This document shows, in pieces, positions 36,120-47,356 of a DNA stretch of 64,000 bases (position 1 is its first letter; the number at the start of each line of letters is the position of its first letter). This DNA is from Chimonanthus salicifolius. Lineage: Eukaryota > Streptophyta > Magnoliopsida > Laurales > Calycanthaceae. Location of the stretch: positions 33,202,991 through 33,266,990 of the forward strand of contig CM023535.1 in NCBI GenBank assembly GCA_013350335.1. Direction: 5' to 3'. Made by a program: the position numbers and the translations under genes. The notes below the pieces were generated by a model. The model was not told the origin of the DNA. It did not search any database and worked only from the letters and a program-made list of their open reading frames with translations.

Positions 36120-37454
36120 ACTAAGGTATGATTAATGGACTTAATAATGGTTAAAAACATGGACTAATTAATAATGTATAATAAGGTACCGGACATCGCA
36201 AGCGGTGTGTGATCGGTGACCGGATTATCGGACGGAAGCGAAAAAGGACGCTAGTCAGTATTCGGTAGGATTCCTACCTTTTTGTAAGCCATGGATTGAG
36301 TGATGGTTTCTTTGAATTATTTTGGAAATTATATGGTTTGTTCTAAGATGGGTTTTGGATGTAGTATTATGGGATGTTTTCCATTAATTTATTTTGGTAA
36401 TCATGTGGTTGTTTTTAAGATGGGTTTTGGATTTTCGTATTATGTGATGGGTTTCCTTTGATTTATTTTGATAATCATGGGATTGTTTTAAGATGGGTTT
36501 ATGACTATGATTTATATATATTACATGGCATGTGGCATATACATCTCATGCATGACATGGGAGGGATATGGTATGGGAAGGATGAAATGAAACCGGAGTC
36601 CATGCTCCATCAGGGCGACCGAGAAGCAAGCATGGGGATATCTTGATGTGTTTCATCCATCAAGAGGGATATTATGAGATATAACTGGAGTCCATGCTCC
36701 GTCGGGGCGACCGAGAAGCAAACATGGGGACACCTTAACGAGGCTTGGCCGTCAAGGGTGTAGCGCCCGCCCCTTTTTCACTCGCTTTTCGAAAAATCAG
36801 AGTCTATTTTTTTTTTTTTTTGAAATGGAGAGTGAGAGAGGGCGCGGACATCACGACGCGAGTTAAGTCCGAGCTTCTAAAGCCCGGCCCTTAATTGGCC
36901 AACTCCACGCGTGCGCGGAACTAAGTCCACGAGAACGGTTCACGCGTAGGAAGTAAGCTCGTGGATTATAATTATTGCGGAACATGATAGTAGAGTCTAT
37001 CCTACCGGTTTTTAGATAGAAGGGAAGATACAACATTGAATTACCCAAAATGCCCCTATGTTCGTATTTATATCATAAAATATAATCGTGCATAAGTAAA
37101 GTCCAAACCATCGCAAGAAATGCAAATTATACAGTCCGACGAGCTAAGTTACTCAAAATTACATTTCCAAAATATAAACTTAAATAAACTAAGAATGTGG
37201 TTCCCAAGCTCCTAAGCTAGGCTCCTGTCATGTCCACCGTTTCCGCCATCCCCTGCATCATCAGCTAGGGTAGAAGTAGGACGTTAGTCAACGGGCCCAG
37301 TAGGACTCCGAGTAGGGCTAGCACATTGATTAGTGATAACACGCATACCGATACAATAAAATATAATAAATAAGCATGTAATGAATGCTATGCCATGGGT
37401 GCCTATGTCATGTGTCCCACCCATCATCCGTATGATCATACAATGTATTATCCC

Positions 37455-37625
37455 CATGTTTGCTTCTCGGTCGCCCCGACGGAGTATGGACTCCGGTTAT
37501 AGAACTATCCCCATGTTTGATTCTCGGTCGCCCCGACGGAGCAAGGACTCCGGTTATAGCCCTCAGGCTATCCCCATGTCTGATTCTCGGTCGCCCCGAC
37601 GGAGCATGGACTCCGATTTCATTAT
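37455..37625 (-). repeat. Tandem CGGTCGCCCCGACGG units in F
   Basis: Three units of about 55-62 bp, homologous to those in G, with CCCCATGTTTGATTCTCGG and ACTCCGGTTATAG. The first unit has lost part of its CCCTCAGGC tail. Confidence 0.88.
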
Positions 37626-38159
37626 TTTCCCGCCCATGCCATGCATGAGATGTACGTGCATTATGCTATGTAGTATATAGATAAACCATAATTTTGATAT
37701 ACCATATATAGCCACATAATGCATAATGTTAAAATATAATCCATATGATTCATAACTTCAAACTCATCATAAGATAAATCATAATCATAAATCCATCATA
37801 AGTCAAATCAAAATAATCTAAAAAACCATCACATATCCGTCGCTTACAAAAAGGTAGGAATCCTATCACCAATGAATTTAATTTATTCATTTAAGTCCTC
37901 ATTCTCATCCCATTTAAAACCTCACATATCATTTTCATAAATCCATTAAAATCTAGCATTCTTCTACATCATTTTCCATTTATTAAAACCACTAATCACC
38001 ACCCTAGGTTTCACCTTTATGGATGCCATTTTCAAAGACTAATGTTTTGTCCCAAAAATAATCCATTTTAAAATCACTTACCATACTCATAATTTTCAAA
38101 CTTTAGAAAACATTAACCATTGAGCATCTAAGAGCCCTAACCTTCATAGATCACTAACC

Positions 38160-38642
38160 ATGGGGTTCGGCCACCTTGTATGGCCGAACCCTATGGTTCA
38201 TGATTTCTTTAAAACATCATACCCCCATTTGAATTAAATCATCTATTTACATCACCATTTTCATCCCATTTAAACATCACATTCTATATTCAATAAATCC
38301 ATTTAAATCTATCATTTTTCTCCATTATCTTTAAACCTTATAATCTTAATAAATTACCCATTATTTACCATGGGGTTCGGCCATGCTACATGGCCGAACC
38401 CTATGGTCATCCATTCATTCCATTCTATGCCTTTAAACCCTATTTAAAATCACCTATTTTAAGTCACTTGAAAACTAATTATCATAAATCATTCTCCAAC
38501 ATTTTAAACCTTCTAATCTTAATAAAATCATCAATTACTTTGCATTTAGGAAACCTAACCTTTTCTCCATATTTTTCCATACTTCCATCATCCATCATTT
38601 AATTTTCCACCATGGGGTTCGGCCATGCTACATGGCCGAACC
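38160..38642. repeat. Three GGTTCGGCC hairpins in F
   Basis: Copies near 38162, 38371 and 38614, with centres CTTGT and GCTAC. Two match the extended-arm type in G. Confidence 0.9.
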
Positions 38643-40082
38643 CTATGGCCCAAAGTTTCCTCACAAGTCCATAACAATTATTTTAAATACTTAACATCCC
38701 TAATCCATTACTTAATCCATTCCTCCATTTGATCCATTCCTTATCCTACCATTGGATGGATTTTTAAATTCAAAGCCTATGATGGTTTGGCCACCATCCA
38801 ATCCAAGGAAATGGATTCCAAAATTTAAAACCCTAAAAAAATTAAAGTTCTTGTTTAGAACATACTTACGATCCGACGACTCCTCCGGTCTTTGTCGCTC
38901 CCGTCGACTTCCTTGGCCTCCTTTCCTCTTCCTTTCCTTGTTTGATCGGCTAGATGTGCTTGATCAATGGTGAAATATGCTTGGATCGGCTATGGTAGAT
39001 GGGGTTAGATTGAGAGAGGGAGAGGGGACGGTGATGGAAAACAAGATCTTAGCCTTTGATCTTGAAGGGGTGGACCAACGCTTGCTCTCTCGTTCTCTTT
39101 TCTTCTCTTTTTCTTCTAAGTTTTCTTCTCTTTTTCTTTCCTCCAATGCATGGGACAGTTTTTTTTTGAGAGTGGGAGGGAGAGATAGAGTGAAAAATGT
39201 TTGTTTGAAATGAGATGGAGATGGTTGGAGTAGCCTCCACTCAAACATTAACTTCCTCACCAACCAAGCATGGGCTAGCTTGACTTTGGTGGTGGTGGTT
39301 GAGACCCAACCACCAAGCATGGCTCCCTTGTCCTCTTTGACTTGTCTATGTTGACCCTAATTAATCAACCTAATTAGTTAAGTTAAGTCCTCACTTAGGT
39401 TAATTAATTTCCATCCAATTTAATTCCATTAAATTATCTATCTAATAAATCCACCCATGGTTGACCAAGTCAACCATGGTGGACGGCCCCCACCTATACC
39501 TACCCCACCCGCCACCTCACTTGATGAGGTGGAGGTGGGCCCCACTTGGCCATGTTATTTTAATTCCATTGATTTTAACTTAGATAATTTTACAATAATT
39601 TTAATCAATTTAATTTACCTTAATCCACCTTAGTCTTCTTAAATTTATCCATGGTTGACCAAGTCAACCATGATGGTTGGCCCCACTTTTTCGTTGGTCC
39701 ACACGCCACCTCAATGGGTGAGGTGGAGGTGGGCCCCATTTGGCCATATTACTTAATCTTGATACATCTTAACTTAGATAGTTTTATAATTATCTAATCT
39801 ATTTAATTTATCTTAATTGGATCACCATTGGGTCCATGGCCCAATTATATTTTGTCTTTCCCATTTATTTTAGGGCTTACCTACTTTGGCCCAAATTGAC
39901 TATCTTGACCCAATTACTTACCATTGACCCATTAATTGTATTAATTCCAATTCATGGTTCATTGGACCATTCTTGGACCCTTGTCCCAACTTTTGATCCA
40001 TTTGGTATTCCATCATGGTAAAATTCAAATTAAAATTAATAAATGCCAAATATATATTGATTCAAAAATTCGGGCTATTACA

Positions 40083-40290
40083 AAGGGGGATGATGTGTGA
40101 CTGTTTATATCTTGACGAGGTTTTTGCCGTCAAGGGGATGATTTGTGACTGTTTATATCTTAACGAGGTTTTTGCCGTCAAGGGGATGATTTGTGACTGT
40201 TTATATCTTGACGAGGTTTTTACCGTCAAGGGGATGATTTGTGACTGGTTATATCTTGACGAGGTTTTTCCATCAAGGGGGATATGGCAT
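40083..40290 (+). repeat. 49-bp tandem hairpin units in E
   Basis: Four units of GGGGATGATTTGTGACTG followed by TTATATCTTGACGAGG and GCCGTCAAG. Each unit contains one stem CTTGACG with CGTCAAG (first at 40111-40117 and 40128-40134), so the array multiplies a hairpin that is single or double in other LTRs. The last copy changes to CCATCAAG. Confidence 0.9.
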
Positions 40291-41529
40291 CATGATAGTA
40301 AAGATGATGGGTGGGATTCATAACACAGACACCCATGGCGTGACATTCATCTTATAGTTTTCCTTATATGATTTCATATGTGGTTGTTATTACTAATCCA
40401 TGTGCTAGCCCTATTCGGAGTCCTACTGGGCGCGTTGTCTAACGCCTTACTTCTACCCTAGCTGATGACATAGAAGACGGCGGAGCAGAATGACGAAATG
40501 GGAGCAAAGCTTAGGAGCTTGGGAAAGCGAGCTGTTTAGTTTATTTAAGTTTTAATTTGGAAATGTATTTGATAGCTTAGCTCGTCGGAATGTAATATTT
40601 TAGATTAATTGCTATGTTTTGGATTTTATTTTGGATATTATGTTGTTGAGGTATTTTGGTAATTAAATGAATGTATCTTCCCTGCTATCTCAAATTTGTA
40701 GGACAGTCTTTATTGTAATTCCGCACGTAGTTTAATATTCCGCGAGCTACTTCTACATGTGAATCATTCTCCGTGGACTTCGTTCTACGCACACGTAGGG
40801 CTGGCCAGTTAAGGGCGGGGCTTTAGAAGCTCGGACTTAACTCGCGTCGTGACGTCCGCGCCCTTTGTCACTTTTATAAAAAAAATAGACTCTGATATTT
40901 CGGTGAAAAAGGGCGGGCGTTACAAAGACATCAAGGCATGGCATTGTTTTACATGGTTTTGTTATTATATTATCTATGTGATTTTTGGTACTAACCCATG
41001 TGTTAGCCCTACTTGGAATACCTACTGGGCGCGTTGTCTAACGCCTTACTTCTACCCTAGTGGATGACACAGGAAATGAAGGGAATGATGAGCGTGATCG
41101 GAGCCAAGCATAGGAGCTTGGATATCTTTAATTATATTTTATTTAAGTTACTCATGGACTATCTAATTTGAGTAGCTAGAATTCGGGCATGTAATAACTT
41201 AGATATTTTGCTATGGTTTGAATGGTTTACTTTGGATATTTAAGTTAAGATAATTTTGGTTAAGACTTGGACTACTTTGCTATCTAAAAATGGAATAGAA
41301 TTAGGTTCTATTATAATTCCGCAGTTATGTTTAATTCCGCAAGTTAACTTGTGCGTGTGAACCGTATTCATGGACTTAGTCCATGCACACGTATGGTTGG
41401 CTAGTTAAGGGTCGAGCTTTGGAAGCTCGGACTTAGCTCGCGTTGTGACGTCCTGCTCTTTTTCGCTTTTTTGAAAAAAAAATAGACTCTGATTTTCGGA
41501 AAGCGAGTGAAAAAGGGCAGGGCGTTACA

Positions 41530-42226
41530 CAGGCAAGCCTTAAGATGACTCCATTTGAGGCATTGTATGGTAAACCCTATAGATCCCCAGTGTGTTGGAC
41601 AGAGGCAGGGGAGCCTGCTCTTATTGGACCTGATCTGGTTGCAGAGACCACGGAACAGATCAAGGTGATACGACAGCATCTACTCACGGCACAGAGTCGT
41701 CAGAAGAGCTACGCTGACAAATGAAGAAGATCTCTTGAATTTGAAATGGGAGACCTAATTTTCTTGAAGGTCTCGCCACGAAAGGGACACATGAGGTTTG
41801 GAAACAAAGGAAAGCTGTCACCCAGATTTGTGGGACCCTTACCAATCCATGAGAAGGTGGGGGAAGTGGTTTATCATCTGATACTCCCTCCACAGCTGTT
41901 AGGACTACACGATATATTCCATGTTTCCATGTTGAGGAAATACAACCCTGACCCATCACACATGCTGAATGTGCAAGACATAGAAATGCAAAGTGACGTA
42001 TCTTACGTCGAGAGGCATGTCCGAATAATTGAGACAGAAGAAAGGGTATTACGGAATGGAGTGATTCTGTTCGTCAAAGTGGTATGAGATCGACACGGTA
42101 ATGTGGAAGCCAGTTGGGAACTGGAGTCAGAAATGAAAGCAACTCATCCTAAGCTATTTGTAAGATTTATTTGAAAACCTATTTCACCAGATTTTCAAGA
42201 CGAAAATTTCAAAAAGAGGGTAATAT
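41530..42226 (+). pseudogene. Integrase end and chromodomain of element C, third piece
   Basis: Resumes after LTR D with QASLKMTPFEALYGKPYRSP, as in H, then [16 protein letters not shown] and a TGA. The GPY/F-like module (RFVGPLPIHEKVGEVVYHL) and [17 protein letters not shown] follow. The C-terminal chromodomain reads RVLRNGVILFVKVV, with the expected tryptophan replaced by TGA, then NVEASWELESEMKATHPKLFV. A polypurine tract AAAAAGAGGG and TAATAT precede the 3' LTR at 42227. Confidence 0.9.
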
Positions 42227-43372
42227 TGTAACACCCCGGATTTTCCTTAGTTTATAAATTTAGTGGATTGGTCCACTTGGATTGCAATTTAATTGAATTT
42301 GAGATTTAAAAGTTGAAATGGACATTAGATGGGCAAGGAAATGGGTCAATTACCCAATTAAGATCCAATGGGTCATGGGTGACCTTGATTTAAAATAATT
42401 GGATAAATTTAGTTAAGTTAGCTGAGTTGGATAAATTAGTGCAATTAATGCATTAAAGTCTACCTCATCAAGTGAGGTGGCATGTGGGTGATGTGGCATT
42501 GTCATGTGGCATACAAGTCATCACATGGAAGTCAACTAAGCAAAGATGCCACGTTATCAAGTGACATGGCCAAAGTGGGATGAGAAGGTGAAGGGATGAG
42601 ATGGAGAGCTAGGATCTCATCTAAGGGAAGATAAAGGGTAGAGATTAAAAGATGGGGTAGTTTGTCTAAGTACATTGTACTTAGACACTTGGGAACTCAA
42701 GGGTCTCATCTCAAGAGCCATGAAGCCACCCTTGGGAAGCTAAGGGACTCTTTGGTTAAACCAGGGGTCTCCTTGGTTAGACCAAGCCATAATGAGTGGG
42801 AGGGAAGAGTTTAAGTCTTTAGCATAAAAACCCAAACCAAAGGGCATTCCAAACCCATTGGCCGACTCCTCCTCTCTTGGATAAGAGTTCCTCTCAACTC
42901 CTTTCCTCTCTCTCTCCCACCTCTACCTCCATATACTTGGAGACTTTGAACAACAAAGAAAGGAGAAGAAGAATTAAGGAAGAAGAGAAAGATCAAAAGA
43001 AAAGAAGGAAATTGAAGGAATGTATGTCTAAGACTTAATAATATGGAAATAAATCTAAGGAAAACATAGGTTAGGCCATGGTGTGGCCGAGCCCATGTAT
43101 TCCATGATTGGTTGGAATGAATGGCCAAAATTGTTATAAGGCCATGGAGTTGGAAATCCATCCAAAGGATGATTATGGGTTGAAACAAAACACCCATAAG
43201 ATTAAATTCGAACCCATGCTATGATACTATGATTGGATGGAGTATGAAAAACCCTAACCTTGGCTAGTGGGTAGGATAAATTTACTAAGTGAAGTATTGG
43301 AGATGAAATTGTTGTTTAAATATGATAAAGGATGGATTTCAAGGAGAAGGGCCTTACAATGCAAGCAAACAC

Positions 43373-46300
43373 TGTAACACCCCGCCCTTTTCACTCTAAA
43401 TTTTCAGAGTTTATTTTTTTTTTTAAATATAATAATAATCAACAAGTGATCGGGGCGGAATGTCACGACGCGAGTTAAGTTCGGATCTCTAAATCCGACC
43501 CTTAACTGGCCAAGCCCATGTGCGTATGAACTAAGTCCATAAAACTGATCCGCACATGATACATATATAACTAGCGGAATTAATTTAGTCTAAATCTAAC
43601 TGAGGTTATAATAGATCCTATGACTAATCCAACTTTCCATTCTTAGATAGCAAAGTACCTTATTTATTCTCCAAAATTATTATATAACCTTAGTCTACTA
43701 TTCATTCCAAACCATTCAAATAAATCCAACCATAGCATCTACTTAACTACTTATTACATGCCAACATCTAATTAACAAATTACATTGTTCCAAATAAATC
43801 AACTAACAAGTCCATAAATAATCCATTCATAGTCCATTTCAATCATTCAAATCGCCCAAGTTTTCGTACTTGGTCCTCTTCTCCAACCACGTTCTTTCCT
43901 TTCCCTGCATCATCCACTAAAGATATAGATAGGCCGTTAGATCAACGCGCCCAGTAGTGTTTCCGAATAGGGCTACCACATGGTTAGTCAAAAACATGCA
44001 AATAGGATAATAGTTATACATGTGTGACAAAATTCTGTAAAAATATGCTATGTATGAAATGAACATGTAATGAGTCCCACCCATCACCATTCAACATAGC
44101 CATCACTTGACGGGATTCTCATCGTCAAGGTAACCCACAGTGGTCTTTCGGACGCCCCGACGGAGTGTGGCCTCCGGATTCCTCCTGATGGGATTCTCAT
44201 CATCAGGGTACCCCACAGTGGTCTTTCGGACGTCCCGACGGAGTGTGGCCTCCGGTTACAACACCATCATCCCATGCCATGCATGAGATGTCTATGCAAA
44301 CATGCCATTTGTAAATATAACATTTGTAAATATAACATATCATGGCTCGTTCACCGTTCTAAAAATCCGAATACCCTATGTACATGGCAGCAAGTTAATC
44401 ATTTATCCACCTAATTTCCAGCAAAGCTTAATGTTCCAAGAATCACCTAGTGGGGTTCGGCCAAAGCCATAGCCGAACCTCATCCATTAAAACATTGGTC
44501 ATTCATTTATTTAATTAAAACCTATCTAATTACCCAAACTTCTAAACGAACCTTAGTAGGGTTCGGCCATACATTATGGCTGAACCTTACCACTTTGGTT
44601 TTAGCCCATTTATCCCATCATATGATCATTTTATTTTTGATCATTTCAGCCATAATTACGATTGTGCCATTGAGACCAACCTTTGCTTTAAATTAACTAA
44701 CTTTCATCACCAAACATAAAACCATCTTTAGTGGGGTTCGGCCATACACACGGCTGAACCTCACCACTTAATTTGATCCTTCTTAAACCTTCCATATCTT
44801 CATATACACCAACCATTATGTCCCATAATTACCATTAGTGGGGTTCGGCCATACACATGGCCGAACCTCACCAATGTGATTTTATGCTCAATTTCCATCA
44901 TTCATATTGGCCAATTACTTACCCATACTAACTCCATAAACAACATATATTATTCTTAAATCAAAGCATATAAATAATACCTAATGTTCATCATAAACTT
45001 AACCCAATTATTCCACAAAACAGTCCATGGGTTTTCATGGTTTCCATGGTTTCCATGGGATTCTCAACATGAAAACCAACATCATTTTACATGGGGTTCG
45101 GCCCTCTATCATGGCTGAACCCAATGATTACGTTTACTGTTTTTAAACCTCAATTAACCATGTAATAACTGTATATCTAAATCAGGTTTTTAACCTTCAA
45201 ACAACCATCCAAAATTAGCCCAATTTCATAGGGTTCGGCCATGCTTATTGGCCGAACACCATGAGATTAATTTTGAACATTTAGTCCTTCATCTTTGGTC
45301 TGAAACCAGCACCCAAATCCATGTTTTTTTTAACCATTCTAAAACATGTATTTACATCTTAAAATAATAACCCAAAACAGTCCACCAACTTCATGGTTTA
45401 TTTGTTCCAAATACATCAAAACAAACCATTATTTGCATGGGGTTCGGCCCTCCATGGTGGCCGAACCCTATGACCTTTGGTTTTGAATTTCTTCATCATT
45501 CATCTATGTCCAAAACAAACTTCCTTATTTATGTTTTAACCTTTTTAAAACACACACTTAAAATCATCTAAAAACAGTCCCAAATTTGTATGGTTTTAAT
45601 TTCCAAAAACCATCCAAATAAATCAATTATTTCCATGGGGTTTGGCCATCCAATGGGGCCGAACCCTATGGTCCCTCTTTTGATCTCATACATGTACTTC
45701 TAACCAATATTTAACCCTTGTTAGATTCAGCCATCCAATAGCCGGATCATAATTCTTAATTAAAAACAGTTTATCGAACACCTACCGTTTCCGCGACTCC
45801 TCCACTTGATCTTTACTCCCACTTGTTCCTTCCCTTTTTGCTGAACTTGTCTTGATGAAAAGGGATCAAACCAAGGACTGATTAACAACCAGCTACTGCT
45901 CTTAGTGTTTGGGAAAACAGAGAACGGCTAAGAGAAAGGGAGAGAGAGAGAAATGGGCACCCTTTGTTTAATCAAAACCAGCCCAAGATTAACCTTGTGT
46001 AACTCTCATTGCCTTTACCCTAAACTTTATGTTACTTGGGGGTTTCATCATGAGATGAAACCTCCCCATGTTCCCAACGTCCCTTGTTGATTGGACTTGT
46101 GTAACCCCCACTTCCTAACTCCTTTTCTCATTACCTTTGCATGTGAGAGTTTCATTTAAAAAATGAAACTCTCCTAGGCTCCAACGGTTTTAGCCCTAGC
46201 TTAATTTGTATCACCTTCATCTTCCATTAGTGCACCGTTTGGGAGTTTCCATCCTTGAGATGAAACCCCATGTCCATTCATTTCTCATGCTTGATTTGAA

Positions 46301-47294
46301 TATTTGAAATAAGTAACTCCTCACCCTTGATGCAGCCCATGTGTAACCACCACTTCTTAATGCTCATCAACGTCCCATATGATTCTATTTCATCTTTGAG
46401 ATGAAACTCTTGCCCTACCTTCAACATGTAAACCAAGAGTTGAATTTGAAATGCCATTATCTCTTTGTGTAACTTCATAAATAGCAGCTCCAACTTTGGG
46501 GTTTATTTGCATGAAAATAATGATCCAATCTACACCAACGTCTTCCATGTATAATTTTGTGATTATTTGCATTCTCTACTTTATTGATCTCTCATTATCC
46601 TTGCATTTGTACCTCTCAAACATCCATCCCACTAACTCCATTGTAGCTGTTACATGCATGCAATATTCTCATGCATCCAACGTCCCTATGCATTCTATGT
46701 AATTTCAAAGTGTAACTCCCATTCAAAATGTAACTCCCATTTTATTCATCATCTAAATGGGGGTTACATGCATGGTAATGTCTCCCATGCACCAACGTTT
46801 TTCCTTGCTCAAAATTTGGAATTAAAACACTTCCCCTCTCATTCACACACTTCACTCACTTACATTAAAAATACATATTCATCCAACTCATTTATTCAAC
46901 TCACCCAACCTAAGTCATTCATTTAATTTAACTTAACTAATAAATTCAACTCAACTTAACCCATCATTCATTTCAACTCAAACCAAACTCAAGCAATTAA
47001 TAAACTTAATTTAACTAAGCTTGAACTCAATCCATGGTTAATCATGCCATTCACGACCCATTGGGTCCCATCTAGCCATTTTGACCCATTTATCAAAATT
47101 TGACCCAAATATGATTCTTGACCCGTTTAAATTCATCTTATCCATTTATTTGTTTTGTAAACAAACTACCATCCTTTGGGTCTTGATTGAGCCATCGACC
47201 CATTTAAATTCAAATCAATTTTATCACAATGGCAATTCCGTAAATATGAATATTTTCATATAAAATGATAACTTTGAAATTCCAGGGTGTTACA
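43373..47294 (-). mobile_element. 3' LTR of H
   Basis: 3922 bp from TGTAACACCCCGCCC to CCAGGGTGTTACA (plus-strand reading). It lacks about 120 bp present in the 5' LTR (right copy about 53346-53465), including the GGTAGGAAACCTAC box. At the junction (44307-44340) TTTGTAAATATAACA is duplicated. It contains perfect stems CTTGACG/CGTCAAG (44106-44129) and CCTGATG/CATCAGG (44184-44207), RY box 44278-44285, eight GGTTCGGCC hairpins, and GTTTCAT/ATGAAAC hairpins near 46025, 46147 and 46385. Confidence 0.95.
44454..45665. repeat. Eight GGTTCGGCC hairpins in H 3' LTR
   Basis: Copies near 44455, 44562, 44733, 44842, 45089, 45231, 45438 and 45639. Some are decayed in one arm only (CGGCTGAACC, TGGCTGAACC). 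In the H 5' LTR the same copies stand at 53576-54245 and 58375-58812. Confidence 0.92.
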
Positions 47295-47302
47295 ATACAA
47301 TA

Positions 47303-47310
47303 CTCTTTTT
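47303..47310 (-). other. Polypurine tract of H
   Basis: On the minus strand AAAAAGAG, eight bases from the 3' LTR start. Elements 1 and C have AAAAGAGGG with a six-base TAATAT spacer, so the H tract is slightly changed. Confidence 0.7.
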
Positions 47311-47356
47311 ATAATTTTCGTCCCGAAAATCGAACGAAGTAGGATTTCAAAGTAAT

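Larger units (their letters stand above)
36759..40082 (-). mobile_element. Solo LTR F inside E
   Basis: Duplication AAGGG at 36754-36758 and 40083-40087. Ends TGTAGCGCCCGCCCC and CGGGCTATTACA, 3324 bp, minus strand. About 0.8 kb shorter than its sister G. One deletion is visible at 37852-37875, where GGTAGGAATCCTA joins directly to sequence that in G lies about 380 bp further on. Stem ACGCGTG (36907-36913) with CACGCGT (36941-36947). RY box 37640-37647. Confidence 0.95.
32941..40924 (+). mobile_element. Solo LTR E inside D, interrupted by F
   Basis: Duplication AAGAC at 32936-32940 and 40925-40929. Starts TGTAATGGCCCGG, ends GCGGGCGTTACA. Net length without F is about 4.66 kb, the longest LTR here. 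Shares subfamily features with F, G and the LTR at 848. Carries the dyads at 33328-33348 and 33382-33402, a leader ending GGATTGTAAGTA (about 34021), GGTAGGATTCCTACC 36264-36278, RY box 36547-36554, and a hairpin tandem array (40083-40290). Confidence 0.94.
30244..41529 (+). mobile_element. Solo LTR D, interrupted by E
   Basis: Duplication CAGGC at 30239-30243 and 41530-41534 inside C integrase coding sequence. Starts TGTAACACCCCGG, ends GGGCGTTACA, net length about 3.3 kb. Contains three GAGTTTCAT/ATGAAACTC-type hairpins (about 30722, 30820 and 30914), a GA/CT-rich leader (31050-31340) ending CGGAATCGGTAAGTA, seven GGTTCGGCC hairpins, RY box 32718-32725, two CTTGATG...CATCAAG hairpins (32796-32818 and about 32875-32898), and stem CGAGCTT (41413-41419) with AAGCTCG (41423-41429). 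No internal region. Confidence 0.95.

Noticed and set aside
32941..40924. E as a full element with its own coding region
   Set aside because: The 8-kb span is explained by a solo LTR plus nested solo LTR F with perfect duplications; no gag, pol, PBS or PPT inside.
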